DNA from: Hungatella effluvii
Lineage (GTDB): Bacteria > Bacillota > Clostridia > Lachnospirales > Lachnospiraceae
Assembly: GCF_003201875.1 (NCBI RefSeq)
Contig: NZ_QJKD01000007.1
Span: 277,411-341,410, forward strand
Direction of reading: 5' to 3'
Length of the DNA: 64,000 bases
Below the pieces are notes generated by a model. The model saw only the letters and a program-made list of their open reading frames with translations, was not told the origin of the DNA and made no database searches. Below are positions 35,361 to 43,575 of this stretch, one piece after another. The stretch's first letter is position 1. Each line of letters starts with the position of its first letter. The translations under genes and the position numbers were made by a program.

Positions 35361-36800
35361 ATGGAAATTACATATAAAAGAGAACTGAAGCATAATTATC
35401 TGATTATTATCCCGGAAGAAACTTTCTACGACAGCTATGAGATACGGATGATGGCCTCCAACTGTATCGATGGACTTTTGAAATTTCATGTGAAGCAGGT
35501 GGATAACATAAGATCTTACTACTATGAGATCACATCAAGACAGCCTCTGACGCGGCTTCTGGAATACCAGAGCCTGGGGGCAGAGGAGCTCCGATGCCTG
35601 ATTACGGGGATCGTCAGGACTCTGGAGCGGATGGAGACGTATTTGCTGCAGGAAGGCCAGATTTTGTTAGAGCCGGATTATATCTATGTGGAGCCAGAAA
35701 ATTTTACAATGTATCTCTGTCTCATTCCAGGACGTCAGGGGATATTTCCGGAAGAGATGACGGCTCTTCTGCAATACCTTCTGGGAAAGGTGAATCATCA
35801 GGATAAGGAGTGTGTAGTAATGGCATACGGACTTTATCAGGAGAGCTTAAAGGAGAACTATGGAATGGGGGATCTTCTGAGGCTGACAGGCCGGGACAAG
35901 TCTGATGACATGAGAAACGAGTGGGGGAAAGAGCCGGAGATGAAAGATAATGACTGGCAGGCGGATGCGATGGAAACCGATGGAGAGGCGGAGCTGATAC
36001 GACCGGTGAGCAGGAATAAAAAAGCGGTGCGAAGACAACCGGAGTGGAAAGAGCGCGAAAAAAAGGTGTTTGAGAACAAAACTATATTACAGGAGGGCAG
36101 TAAAAAGAGAGAAGAAAGTCTGGTGGAAAGGAGAGCTCTGGTCCGCAATATTTTAACCTTTGCCGTTATTGCTGCAGGCGGACCTGTTTTTTGCTGGTTT
36201 TTATATGGAGAAAGAGGTATAAAACAATACTGGCCGCTTCTGGTGGCACTGGATGTGCTGACAGCGATTTTTTTATTTGTGCGTATCGTCATTCCAAAAT
36301 TACTGGAGGGAGATCAGAAAGAAGGAGATTTTGTTGAACGAGAGGACAAAAACAGATATGATGAGGAAGAAAGTCGCCATGAGTGGCAGATGGTGTTTCA
36401 GGAAGAACCTGAGAACAGTCATGATATTCCAGTTGCAGGTAATCATGAGGTAAATTTTAAGAATGAGGAGTGTACTACGGCCCTTTTGACTGAACAGGAA
36501 CGGCCTTTAAATTCCAGATGCCTCCGCAGTACAGAACCGGGAATCCCCGACATTATCATTTCCTACGTTCCGTTTATTATTGGTAAACAGGAAGGACTGG
36601 CAGACTATGTATTATCCCGTGATACAGTCAGCCGTCTCCATGCGAGAATAGACAGAGAGGGGGAGGAATACAGGATTACGGATTTAAATTCGACAAACGG
36701 AACTACGGTAGGCGGAAGGCTGCTGGAGATGAACGAAACCGCGGTACTTTTGCCTGGAGAAGAAGTTTATATTGCAAATATTGGATTTATATTTACATAA
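35361..36800 (+). CDS. DUF6382-like FHA-domain membrane protein
   Basis: The 479-residue protein has an N-terminal alpha/beta domain (about 1-180; YLIIIPEETFYDSYEIRMM) resembling DUF6382, a charged linker, two membrane helices (about 262-280 and 288-312) and a C-terminal FHA domain (about 405-478; SRDTVSRLHARI and DLNSTNGTTVGG). FHA domains bind phosphothreonine, so this could link the pilus to a Ser/Thr kinase, but no kinase of that type is in the window. ATG 35361 is 1 nt after the TadE-like stop. It ends the tad operon. Confidence 0.82.
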   Translation: MEITYKRELKHNYLIIIPEETFYDSYEIRMMASNCIDGLLKFHVKQVDNIRSYYYEITSRQPLTRLLEYQSLGAEELRCLITGIVRTLERMETYLLQEGQILLEPDYIYVEPENFTMYLCLIPGRQGIFPEEMTALLQYLLGKVNHQDKECVVMAYGLYQESLKENYGMGDLLRLTGRDKSDDMRNEWGKEPEMKDNDWQADAMETDGEAELIRPVSRNKKAVRRQPEWKEREKKVFENKTILQEGSKKREESLVERRALVRNILTFAVIAAGGPVFCWFLYGERGIKQYWPLLVALDVLTAIFLFVRIVIPKLLEGDQKEGDFVEREDKNRYDEEESRHEWQMVFQEEPENSHDIPVAGNHEVNFKNEECTTALLTEQERPLNSRCLRSTEPGIPDIIISYVPFIIGKQEGLADYVLSRDTVSRLHARIDREGEEYRITDLNSTNGTTVGGRLLEMNETAVLLPGEEVYIANIGFIFT

Positions 36801-36821
36801 AGCGGCAAATTGTGCTAGAAT
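36792..36821 (+). promoter_or_regulatory. Promoter of the rhomboid gene
   Basis: TTTACA (36792-36797), 18-bp spacer, extended TGC-TAGAAT (36813-36821), 26 nt before the start codon and overlapping the end of the FHA gene. Confidence 0.65.
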
Positions 36822-36847
36822 GGTCGTATGATTATAAGGAGAGCACA

Positions 36848-37468
36848 ATGGAAGATTTGTACGGACGAAAAAAAGCATATGTAAATACCGGCCTTATCGC
36901 GTTAAACGTGCTGTACTTCCTTTTTCTGGAGGCGACAGGTTCTTCGGAGAATACATCATTCATGGTGGCGCACGGCGCCATGTATGCGCCGCTGGTAATA
37001 GAAAAAGGTGAATATTACCGGTTGATTACCTCTGTATTTATGCACTTTGGAATCAGCCATATTATGAACAATATGTTGATTCTTTTTATCCTGGGTGATA
37101 ATCTGGAAAGAGCCCTGGGTCATATAAAATATCTGTTTTTCTACCTGATCTGCGGAGTGGGGGCGAATATCGTATCCATGGCCGTTAATTTAGGGGAGTA
37201 CCGAAACGTCGTATCAGCCGGCGCTTCGGGAGCTATATTTGGTGTGATAGGCGGACTTTTATACGCCGTCATCATAAATCGTGGCCGGTTGGAAGACTTG
37301 AGTACCAGACAGCTGGTTGTGATGATTGTATGTTCCCTGTATTTTGGCTTTACCAGCACAGGTGTTGATAATGCCGCGCATATTGCAGGTTTATTAATAG
37401 GCATTGTAATGGGGATCCTTTTATATCGCAGGCCCAGGAAAAAACGCAATACCGAGATATGGGGATAA
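36848..37468 (+). CDS. Rhomboid-family intramembrane serine protease
   Basis: The 206-residue protein has six or seven membrane helices, the HxxxN motif (HIMNN), the catalytic Ser in GASGAIFG (about 125-132) and the catalytic His in DNAAHIAG (about 178). It cuts membrane helices of substrate proteins; the substrate here is unknown. ATG 36848 follows ataaggagagcaca. Its position behind the Tad operon allows, but does not prove, a role in processing pilus or anchor proteins. Confidence 0.9.
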   Translation: MEDLYGRKKAYVNTGLIALNVLYFLFLEATGSSENTSFMVAHGAMYAPLVIEKGEYYRLITSVFMHFGISHIMNNMLILFILGDNLERALGHIKYLFFYLICGVGANIVSMAVNLGEYRNVVSAGASGAIFGVIGGLLYAVIINRGRLEDLSTRQLVVMIVCSLYFGFTSTGVDNAAHIAGLLIGIVMGILLYRRPRKKRNTEIWG

Positions 37469-37487
37469 AATGGAAGGAGGTGAGAGT

Positions 37488-37904
37488 GTGAGGGATGACA
37501 ATTGTATTTTCTGCAAAATTGCTAATGGCGAGATACCGTCAGAAACCATTTACGAAGACGAGACGTTCCGTGTAATTCTGGATTTGGGCCCGGCATCAAA
37601 AGGACATGCTTTGATTCTTCCAAAGCAGCATTACAGCGACATCTGCGAGTTGGATGAGGATGTTGCGGCCAAGGTCCTTCCACTGGCAGCAAAGATAGGA
37701 ACGGCGATGAAAAAATCTTTGAATTGCGCCGGGTTTAACGTAGTCCAGAATAACGGGGTGGAAGCAGGACAGACTGTATTTCATTTTCATGTGCACATTA
37801 TTCCTCGTTATGAGAAAGGGCCTGTTATGGTTTCGTGGGTACCGGGAGAGGTGAGCCCGGAAGAATTAACAGAAACAGGAGCTGCCATAAGGAGCACCCT
37901 GTAA
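37488..37904 (+). CDS. HIT-family nucleotide hydrolase
   Basis: The 138-residue protein has CIFC near the N-terminus and the histidine triad HFHVHIIPR, which acts on nucleotide phosphoramidates or dinucleotides. GTG 37488 follows aaggaggtgaga, while the ATG at 37470 lies before that site. It is 19 nt after the rhomboid gene. A second, different HIT protein is encoded at 56633. Confidence 0.9.
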   Translation: MRDDNCIFCKIANGEIPSETIYEDETFRVILDLGPASKGHALILPKQHYSDICELDEDVAAKVLPLAAKIGTAMKKSLNCAGFNVVQNNGVEAGQTVFHFHVHIIPRYEKGPVMVSWVPGEVSPEELTETGAAIRSTL

Positions 37905-37922
37905 TCAAAGGGGGCATAGGAG

Positions 37923-38465
37923 ATGAGCATGCAACAAGATGAAGATATGCTGTTACAGTCGATTTACGAAGAGTATCAGGGAACGCTCCGCCGAATTGCG
38001 AGAGCGCTGAATGTTCCCAATATGGAACTTGAAGATGTTGTCCAGGAAACTTTCATAGCTTATTTTAGGAAGTATTCATTAACATGGTCTCCAACACGCA
38101 AGAAAGCGATGCTGGTGAAAATCCTGAAAGGAAAAGCGATTGACTGCCTCAGAAAGAATGGACGCTATGAAAAGGTCAGTCTTGATGAGGAGAATTCAGT
38201 TAGATGTATTGAGATGCTGACCACGTACGTGGTAACGGATCCCATTGATATTATTATCAGTGAGGAAGCAATACAGAGAATTACCACGGAAATCGCCAAT
38301 ATGAGACAGGAATGGAAAGAGATGGCTGTTCTGTATTTCCTTGAACAGAGAACCATACCGGAGATCTGTGAAATGCTGGAGATACCGGGAACGGTATGCC
38401 GCTCCCGGATTTACAGGACAAGAATGTGTCTGAAAAAGATTCTCGGACCCAAATACGATATTTAA
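37923..38465 (+). CDS. Sigma-70-family (ECF-like) sigma factor
   Basis: The 180-residue protein has region 2 (YEEYQGTLRRIARALN, ELEDVVQETFIAYFRKY) and region 4 (EMAVLYFLEQRTIPEICEMLEIPGTVCRSRIYRTRMCLKK). It lies 18 nt after the HIT gene. An anti-sigma-like membrane protein is encoded at 39653, beyond the convergent murG gene. The promoter set it recognises is unknown; the AT-rich pair at 39653-41008 is a reasonable first target. Confidence 0.88.
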   Translation: MSMQQDEDMLLQSIYEEYQGTLRRIARALNVPNMELEDVVQETFIAYFRKYSLTWSPTRKKAMLVKILKGKAIDCLRKNGRYEKVSLDEENSVRCIEMLTTYVVTDPIDIIISEEAIQRITTEIANMRQEWKEMAVLYFLEQRTIPEICEMLEIPGTVCRSRIYRTRMCLKKILGPKYDI

Positions 38466-38479
38466 AAATTTAATAATGT

Positions 38480-39547
38480 TTAGTTTGAAGCCAGAGATTC
38501 GATCATATCCACGATTGTATCGACGGCATTATGCAATTCACTTTGTTCCATGCGGCTGATATAGGTTTGACGGTCATTATATGTTTGGGTAATGGCCTGG
38601 AACAGGGAATCGTCAGATAGATTTTCTTCTTCCAGGACGCAGCTGAAGCCCTGTTTTTCGAATGACCGCGCATTTAGGATCTGGTCACCGCGGCTGGCAG
38701 CAGCAGAAAGTGGAATCAGGATATTAGGCTTATGGAGTGCCAGAATTTCACAGATAGAATTGGCACCTGCTCTTGATATCATTAGATCCGCTGCAGCGAA
38801 TAAATGTTTCAAAGGTGCGTCAACGTACTCGTACTGTACATATCCTTCGGTGGTTTTCAGACTTTCATCCAGATTGCCCTTGCCGCAGATATGTATTACC
38901 TGGAAGGTCTCAAGCAGTTTTGAAAGTATATGGCGTACAGAGCGGTTAACGGTAACAGAACCGAGACTACCGCCGATAATAAGAATGATAGGGCGGTTGG
39001 CAGACAAACCGGTATATTTAAGCCCGGTAAGCCGATCGCCCTGCAACAGTTCTTTGCGTATCGGTGAACCGGTAAGGCATGCCTTTTCTTTTGGAAGGTA
39101 TCCCAGAGTTTCTGGGAAATTACAGCAGACTTTTGCCGCTGATGGAATACAGATTTTATTAGCCAGTCCGGGGGTCATATCGGATTCATGGATAATAACC
39201 GGAATTTTATAATGCTTTGCCGCAAGAACAACGGGAACGGCAACAAAACCGCCTTTGGAGAAGACGACATCAGGCCGGTGGAGTTTTATCAGCTTCAGGG
39301 CCTCGCCATAGCCTTTCACAACGCGGAATGGGTCGGAGAAATTTTTGATGTCAAAATATCTGCGGAGTTTACCGGAGGAGATACCATCATAGGGAATACC
39401 CACTCCTTCGATGAGTTTCCGTTCGATTCCCTGATAGGATCCAATGTAACGGATCTCATAGCCATGTTCTTTCAGAGATGGAATCAGAGCAAGGTTCGGG
39501 GTAACATGTCCGGCGGTCCCGCCGCCGGTTAAAATGATTTTTTTCAT
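38480..39547 (-). CDS. murG: UDP-GlcNAc:lipid I N-acetylglucosaminyltransferase MurG
   Basis: The 355-residue GT28 enzyme opens MKKIILTGGGTAGHVTPN, the MurG nucleotide/lipid loop, and has IIIGGSLGSVTVN and SRAGANSICEILAL in the UDP-GlcNAc site. It converts lipid I to lipid II at the inner membrane face for peptidoglycan synthesis. It stands alone, convergent with the sigma gene (14 nt apart) rather than in a division and cell wall cluster. ATG 39547 follows gggaggcaac on the minus strand. Confidence 0.95.
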   Translation of the reverse strand: MKKIILTGGGTAGHVTPNLALIPSLKEHGYEIRYIGSYQGIERKLIEGVGIPYDGISSGKLRRYFDIKNFSDPFRVVKGYGEALKLIKLHRPDVVFSKGGFVAVPVVLAAKHYKIPVIIHESDMTPGLANKICIPSAAKVCCNFPETLGYLPKEKACLTGSPIRKELLQGDRLTGLKYTGLSANRPIILIIGGSLGSVTVNRSVRHILSKLLETFQVIHICGKGNLDESLKTTEGYVQYEYVDAPLKHLFAAADLMISRAGANSICEILALHKPNILIPLSAAASRGDQILNARSFEKQGFSCVLEEENLSDDSLFQAITQTYNDRQTYISRMEQSELHNAVDTIVDMIESLASN

Positions 39548-39652
39548 AAGACGTTGCCTCCCAATATCGATATACTATTATAGTAAACGTTAGCAACAAA
39601 ATGTCAACCCCAAAGCGTGTGGGAACTTCAGGATAACCTGTAATTATGAGGT

Positions 39653-40474
39653 GTGTGCGTGGACCAAGATAGGAATCATGGAAAAAAATGTTCTGTTTTC
39701 AAGCGAATAAAATATTTTTTAACACGACAAGTAAGAATGGATGCACGGTTGCTTGATTTTATGCAGGAGCACCCGGAAATAGCACCAGATTCTGATCTAC
39801 TTGAAGCACCGCCCGGTGAATTTCAGAAAATATTGGCTGAGATGGATAAAAGAGGAATCAAACCTGCTGTTAAAAGGCAGGTAAAACTAAAAAACAGTCT
39901 GACCAACGCAGGAAGATATATGCATAGGCCTGCGTTTGTTGCGCTGTTAGTGGTTTTGATAATTGGTGGGACTTCTGTGGGGACATCGGCGAAGAAGGCT
40001 TATGATTATAGGGTTAGAGAGACGGCAGCAGGAAAGAGTAATATAGTTTGGAATAATGACCAGTATGTAATACAAAAAAATGAGGGGATAGAAGAAGTAT
40101 ATAAAGAAATAGAAAATAGTTTAGGCATTAAGGCATTAAAAATATCCGTAATTCCTATAGAGATGAAGTATGATCATTTAGAAATAAAAGAAGGTATAGC
40201 AACAATGAAATTTACTTTCAAAGATCGTTTATTTTGTTTTGTTCAAGCTAAAAATAATGTTGCATCTTCAAATAATGTAGTATCAGATAGAGATAAAAGC
40301 AATGAAATTTATAATTTATGGTTGGATAAGACAATAGTAATAGAAAAAAATGAATTGCCCAATGATCGGATCGAGTATAGTACTTACTTAGAAATCAATG
40401 GAGCTTACTACTATCTATATGGAATCATGGAAAAAGATGAATTTGAAAATATAGTAAGTGAATTAAGATTTTAG
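39653..40474 (+). CDS. Single-pass membrane protein, possible anti-sigma factor
   Basis: The 273-residue protein has a cytoplasmic N-terminus of about 98 residues, one membrane helix (about 101-120; FVALLVVLIIGGTSVG) and an extracellular domain of about 150 residues that loosely recalls DUF4367. This topology is typical of anti-sigma factors. GTG 39653 follows attatgaggt. The second half is clearly more AT-rich than the surrounding genes, like the next gene. The function is inferred from topology and the sigma gene 1.2 kb upstream. Confidence 0.55.
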   Translation: MCVDQDRNHGKKCSVFKRIKYFLTRQVRMDARLLDFMQEHPEIAPDSDLLEAPPGEFQKILAEMDKRGIKPAVKRQVKLKNSLTNAGRYMHRPAFVALLVVLIIGGTSVGTSAKKAYDYRVRETAAGKSNIVWNNDQYVIQKNEGIEEVYKEIENSLGIKALKISVIPIEMKYDHLEIKEGIATMKFTFKDRLFCFVQAKNNVASSNNVVSDRDKSNEIYNLWLDKTIVIEKNELPNDRIEYSTYLEINGAYYYLYGIMEKDEFENIVSELRF

Positions 40475-40486
40475 GAGAAGAAAATC

Positions 40487-41008
40487 ATGAAAAAAAGGTT
40501 ATTAAGTATATTATTAGCACTATTAATGGTAGCATCAGTTGCTACATCAACGTATGCTCAGGGTAATGTAGAACAAATTTTAAGTGGTTCTCCGTATGTT
40601 ACAACTATAAATAATAAAGTATCACGATTTTCAGCTATACAACCCAGAGGAAGTATAATTTCAACTGGTATTTTGCAAATATCTAATAAAGGAAAAGGTA
40701 ATATAGGTGTATATATACAAACCTTAACTCATCAAGAAGTAGATGAGACTATATTTGGTGTTTATTTGGATCGTTGGATTGCTAGTGAAAAGCGATGGGC
40801 AACTGTAGCTAACTATAAATTTACATATACTAAAGAGGATAATCCGGATGATGATCTAACAATTAAATCAATAGCTTTTGATATAGAAGGGCAACCGGTA
40901 GATTGCTATTACAAATTGCGCGGAGCGCATTTAGTAATATTAAATGGGAACCGTGAGATGCTAACAAGTGAAACGGATGGTATATTAATAACAGATAATG
41001 TAGAATAG
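40487..41008 (+). CDS. Secreted DUF6147-like protein
   Basis: The 173-residue protein starts with a signal peptide (MKKRLLSILLALLMVASVATSTYA, cleavage likely after TYA) and a mature domain with ISTGILQISNKGKGNIGVYIQT and CYYKLRGAHLVI ... TDGILIT, which I recall as DUF6147. It is 12 nt after the anti-sigma-like gene with which it shares low GC, suggesting joint acquisition. The function is unknown; it may be the exported target or ligand of the sigma/anti-sigma pair. Confidence 0.7.
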   Translation: MKKRLLSILLALLMVASVATSTYAQGNVEQILSGSPYVTTINNKVSRFSAIQPRGSIISTGILQISNKGKGNIGVYIQTLTHQEVDETIFGVYLDRWIASEKRWATVANYKFTYTKEDNPDDDLTIKSIAFDIEGQPVDCYYKLRGAHLVILNGNREMLTSETDGILITDNVE

Positions 41009-41033
41009 TAGCATTAACCTAATTAAATGAATT

Positions 41034-41074
41034 AAAAGGTGTGCAAAAAAGCTAAAGTTTTTTACACACCTTTT
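41034..41074. terminator. Bidirectional terminator
   Basis: AAAAGGTGTG-C-AAAAAA (41034-41050) pairs with the T-rich mirror (41058-41074) with one mismatch. A and T runs at both ends suit termination of the DUF6147-like gene and the convergent Spx/ArsC gene. Confidence 0.8.
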
Positions 41075-41097
41075 CCTATTCATAATTCTATAAATAA

Positions 41098-41463
41098 TTA
41101 TAATGACATATTTAGCTTATCTTCCCACTCCACTTCCTTAAACCCAACCAAAACAAAATCGTCCCCCACAACAATTGGCCGTTTTACAAGCATGCCATCT
41201 GTAGCCAACAATTCTAACTGTTCAGCCTCAGTCATTTCTGGTAAACGATCTTTTAAATTCTGTTCTTTGTAAAGATTTCCACTTGTGTTAAAAAACTTTT
41301 TCAGAGGGAGCCCGCTTTTCTTGTACCAGGTTTCCAGTTCTGTTGCGGTGGGGTTCTGCTCTTTGATATGTCGGGCTTCATAGGAGATTCCATGGTCATC
41401 CAGCCATTTTTGGGCGCGTTTGCAGGTGCTGCATGGGGGATACTGTAAAAATAATATGCTCAT
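41098..41463 (-). CDS. Spx/ArsC-family thioredoxin-fold protein
   Basis: The 121-residue protein has CSTC (Cys11, Cys14) after the first strand and LLATDGMLVKRPIVV, typical of the ArsC/Spx/MgsR superfamily. It lacks the RNA polymerase-binding hallmarks I would need to call it Spx, and could be an ArsC-like reductase. ATG 41463 follows aaggaatatcc on the minus strand. Confidence 0.85.
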   Translation of the reverse strand: MSILFLQYPPCSTCKRAQKWLDDHGISYEARHIKEQNPTATELETWYKKSGLPLKKFFNTSGNLYKEQNLKDRLPEMTEAEQLELLATDGMLVKRPIVVGDDFVLVGFKEVEWEDKLNMSL

Positions 41464-41658
41464 ATTGGATATTCCTTTCTTTTTATCATATTTTTCATAT
41501 ATTTATTGGAACTTTCGCATAGGGTAATAGCCCATTCTGGCGATTGAGCGCGTTACTTTTGGTACAACTGCCATTGACTCTATTTTATCCTGTATTGCCC
41601 TGAATGAAAAGGGGATTTTTGAATAGAATGTAGTAATAGACAGAATTGAGGAGTTTCA

Positions 41659-42186
41659 ATGAGCTTTATTTTATTTTTATCGGAGGCAATGGTTCCGCTG
41701 ATTCTTTTTTATATTGTTGGATTTGGAATTCTTTCGAAACGTCCGGTTTTTGATGATTTTATCAATGGTGCAAAAGATGGGATGAAAACTGTTGCAGGGA
41801 TTATGCCAACGCTGATTGGATTGATGACTGCAGTGGGAGTACTGCGCGCTTCGGGCTTTTTGGATTTTCTGGGGGAACTTTTGAAGAATCCTGCAAGCTG
41901 GCTTTGTCTTCCGGCACCGGTGGTACCTGTGATTTTGGTGCGTTTGGTATCAAACTCCGCAGCGACAGGACTTGTGCTTGATATTTTTAAGGAATACGGT
42001 ACAGATTCCTATGTTGGCATGCTGACCTCAATTTTAATGAGCTGTACAGAGACTGTGTTTTACTGCCTCAGTATCTATTTTGGCACTGTGAAAATCAAAA
42101 AAACAAGGTATACTATGGGTGGTGCTTTGCTGGCTACAGCGGCAGGAGTGGCGGCCAGCATTATTTTAAGCCGATTTTTGGCATAA
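41659..42186 (+). CDS. spmB: Spore maturation protein SpmB
   Basis: The 175-residue membrane protein with several helices matches SpmB (LVRLVSNSAATGLVLDIFKEYGTDS, SCTETVFYCLSIYFG). With SpmA it promotes core dehydration of spores and forms part of a nucleoside-transporter-like family. The usual neighbour spmA is not in the window: the 195 nt upstream hold no gene. ATG 41659 follows ttgaggagtttca. Confidence 0.9.
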   Translation: MSFILFLSEAMVPLILFYIVGFGILSKRPVFDDFINGAKDGMKTVAGIMPTLIGLMTAVGVLRASGFLDFLGELLKNPASWLCLPAPVVPVILVRLVSNSAATGLVLDIFKEYGTDSYVGMLTSILMSCTETVFYCLSIYFGTVKIKKTRYTMGGALLATAAGVAASIILSRFLA

Positions 42187-42293
42187 AATCCAGTAATTAA
42201 ACAGTTTTTTAAGAATTTCATAAGAATTCAGGTGGTTGCCTTAGGATTCATTATCATGTATAATCATGAGGAAGCTTTTATTGGCAGGAACGT

Positions 42294-42752
42294 ATGAAAG
42301 GGATAGACGTGGATACTTACGGGACTCTTAACGAAGTATTGGTAAGATTGTTTCGCGATATTATGGACATAGAACAACAGGCCATTATTACGTCTGAGTT
42401 TAAGGACTTGACGAATAATGATATGCATGTCATAGAAGCCATTGGGATCGAAGAACCGAAGAATATGTCAACTATAGCAAAAGAGCTTTCTGTGACAGTC
42501 GGGACACTGACGATTGCGATGAACAGTCTGGTTAAGAAAGGCTATGTGACTCGTCAGAGAGGAAAAGAGGACCGCCGCGTTGTTTATATATTTCTTTCAG
42601 AAAAAGGAAGAGCTGCTTACGAGCATCATGCCAGATTCCATAAGGATATGATCGATGACGTTATCGGTCAGCTGAGCGGAGATGAAGTAGAAGCTTTGAT
42701 TAAAGCTCTGACCAAGTTAAATACCTGGTTTCGGAGCCTTGAGGAGAACTAG
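42294..42752 (+). CDS. MarR-family regulator
   Basis: The 152-residue protein has a MarR winged helix (STIAKELSVTVGTLTIAMNSLVKKGYVTRQRGKEDRRVVYIFLS). The sequence recalls FabT-type MarR proteins that control fatty acid synthesis in Firmicutes, but no fab genes are nearby. ATG 42294 follows aggaacgt. A lipoprotein gene follows 19 nt later. Confidence 0.88.
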   Translation: MKGIDVDTYGTLNEVLVRLFRDIMDIEQQAIITSEFKDLTNNDMHVIEAIGIEEPKNMSTIAKELSVTVGTLTIAMNSLVKKGYVTRQRGKEDRRVVYIFLSEKGRAAYEHHARFHKDMIDDVIGQLSGDEVEALIKALTKLNTWFRSLEEN

Positions 42753-42771
42753 AAGGAGGCTATAATTAATC

Positions 42772-43305
42772 ATGAAAAAATTCATCATGTGTTTTGTAGG
42801 AGCTATGCTGGTATTATCTTTGGCGGCATGTACACCAACTCCCGTAAAACAGTCAGAATCAGCAACAGAGCCTATGGTTGAGGCATCGACCGGCGGGGCC
42901 AGCGATAAAGTACCGGACCCGAACGTGGAACCGATGGAGATCATATCTGTATACAGTTCTAACGAAGATGCGACAGGATTAAATCAGGCGATGGACGCAG
43001 TAGATGAACTGACAGCGCAGTCGCTGGTTGATAAGCTGATTGAATATGGTGTTTTAGAAGAAGGGACTGAGGTCCTTGAGTTTGACACAAAAGATGGCAT
43101 CGGTACCCTTGATCTTTCAAAAGTACCATCCAGCGGCACATCAGGGGAATTATTAATGCTGACAGCTATTGGGAATACATTTACAGAAAATTTTGAACTG
43201 GACAAGCTGAAACTTCTTGTGGATGGAAAGAATTATTCCAGCGGACACATTGAGCATGGTGATAATGATTACCTGGAATATAACAGAGATTATAAAAAGC
43301 TGTAA
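42772..43305 (+). CDS. GerMN-domain lipoprotein
   Basis: The 177-residue protein has a lipoprotein signal (LSLAAC), a Pro/Ser-rich linker, and a C-terminal domain (about 85-170; GIGTLDLSKVP, GELLMLTAIGNTFTENFELDKLKLLVDGK) resembling GerMN, the sporulation and germination domain found in GerM and LpqB. It probably sits on the outer membrane-facing side of the cell or forespore membrane. ATG 42772 follows agaaggaggctataatt. Confidence 0.78.
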   Translation: MKKFIMCFVGAMLVLSLAACTPTPVKQSESATEPMVEASTGGASDKVPDPNVEPMEIISVYSSNEDATGLNQAMDAVDELTAQSLVDKLIEYGVLEEGTEVLEFDTKDGIGTLDLSKVPSSGTSGELLMLTAIGNTFTENFELDKLKLLVDGKNYSSGHIEHGDNDYLEYNRDYKKL

Positions 43306-43383
43306 AGAGGCCTGCAATAATTATTATCATATCGAAGATACTGGTCATGTGTGAAATTATAAAATAGTAATTATGGCAGATAG

Positions 43384-43459
43384 ATAAAGGTGCCGCTTAA
43401 TCACTAAGTATATGTGATTAAGCGACACCTTTATTCAGTACAAATTATGTACTGAATAA
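43384..43459. terminator. Two adjoining hairpins between convergent genes
   Basis: The first stem joins AAAGGTG-CGCTTAATCAC to its mirror (to 43434); the second, TTATTCAGTAC/GTACTGAATAA (43431-43459), shares the TTATT. They lie between the GerMN gene and the convergent DUF885 gene and probably terminate both. The rest of the 270-nt gap is AT-rich and shows no gene. Confidence 0.65.
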
Positions 43460-43575
43460 ATTATAATAAGAAATTAGAAAATACATGATCGAAGGAATCG
43501 TCAGTTGGTCAAATGTTCAATAAATAGAGTTGGATAAGTGGCCAAATAAATACTCATTAAACTCGTTTCCTGATC

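Noticed and set aside
8155..43516. 11-base match gtcaaatgttc at about 8153-8163 and 43507-43517
   Set aside because: Too short, and no shared context; likely chance.
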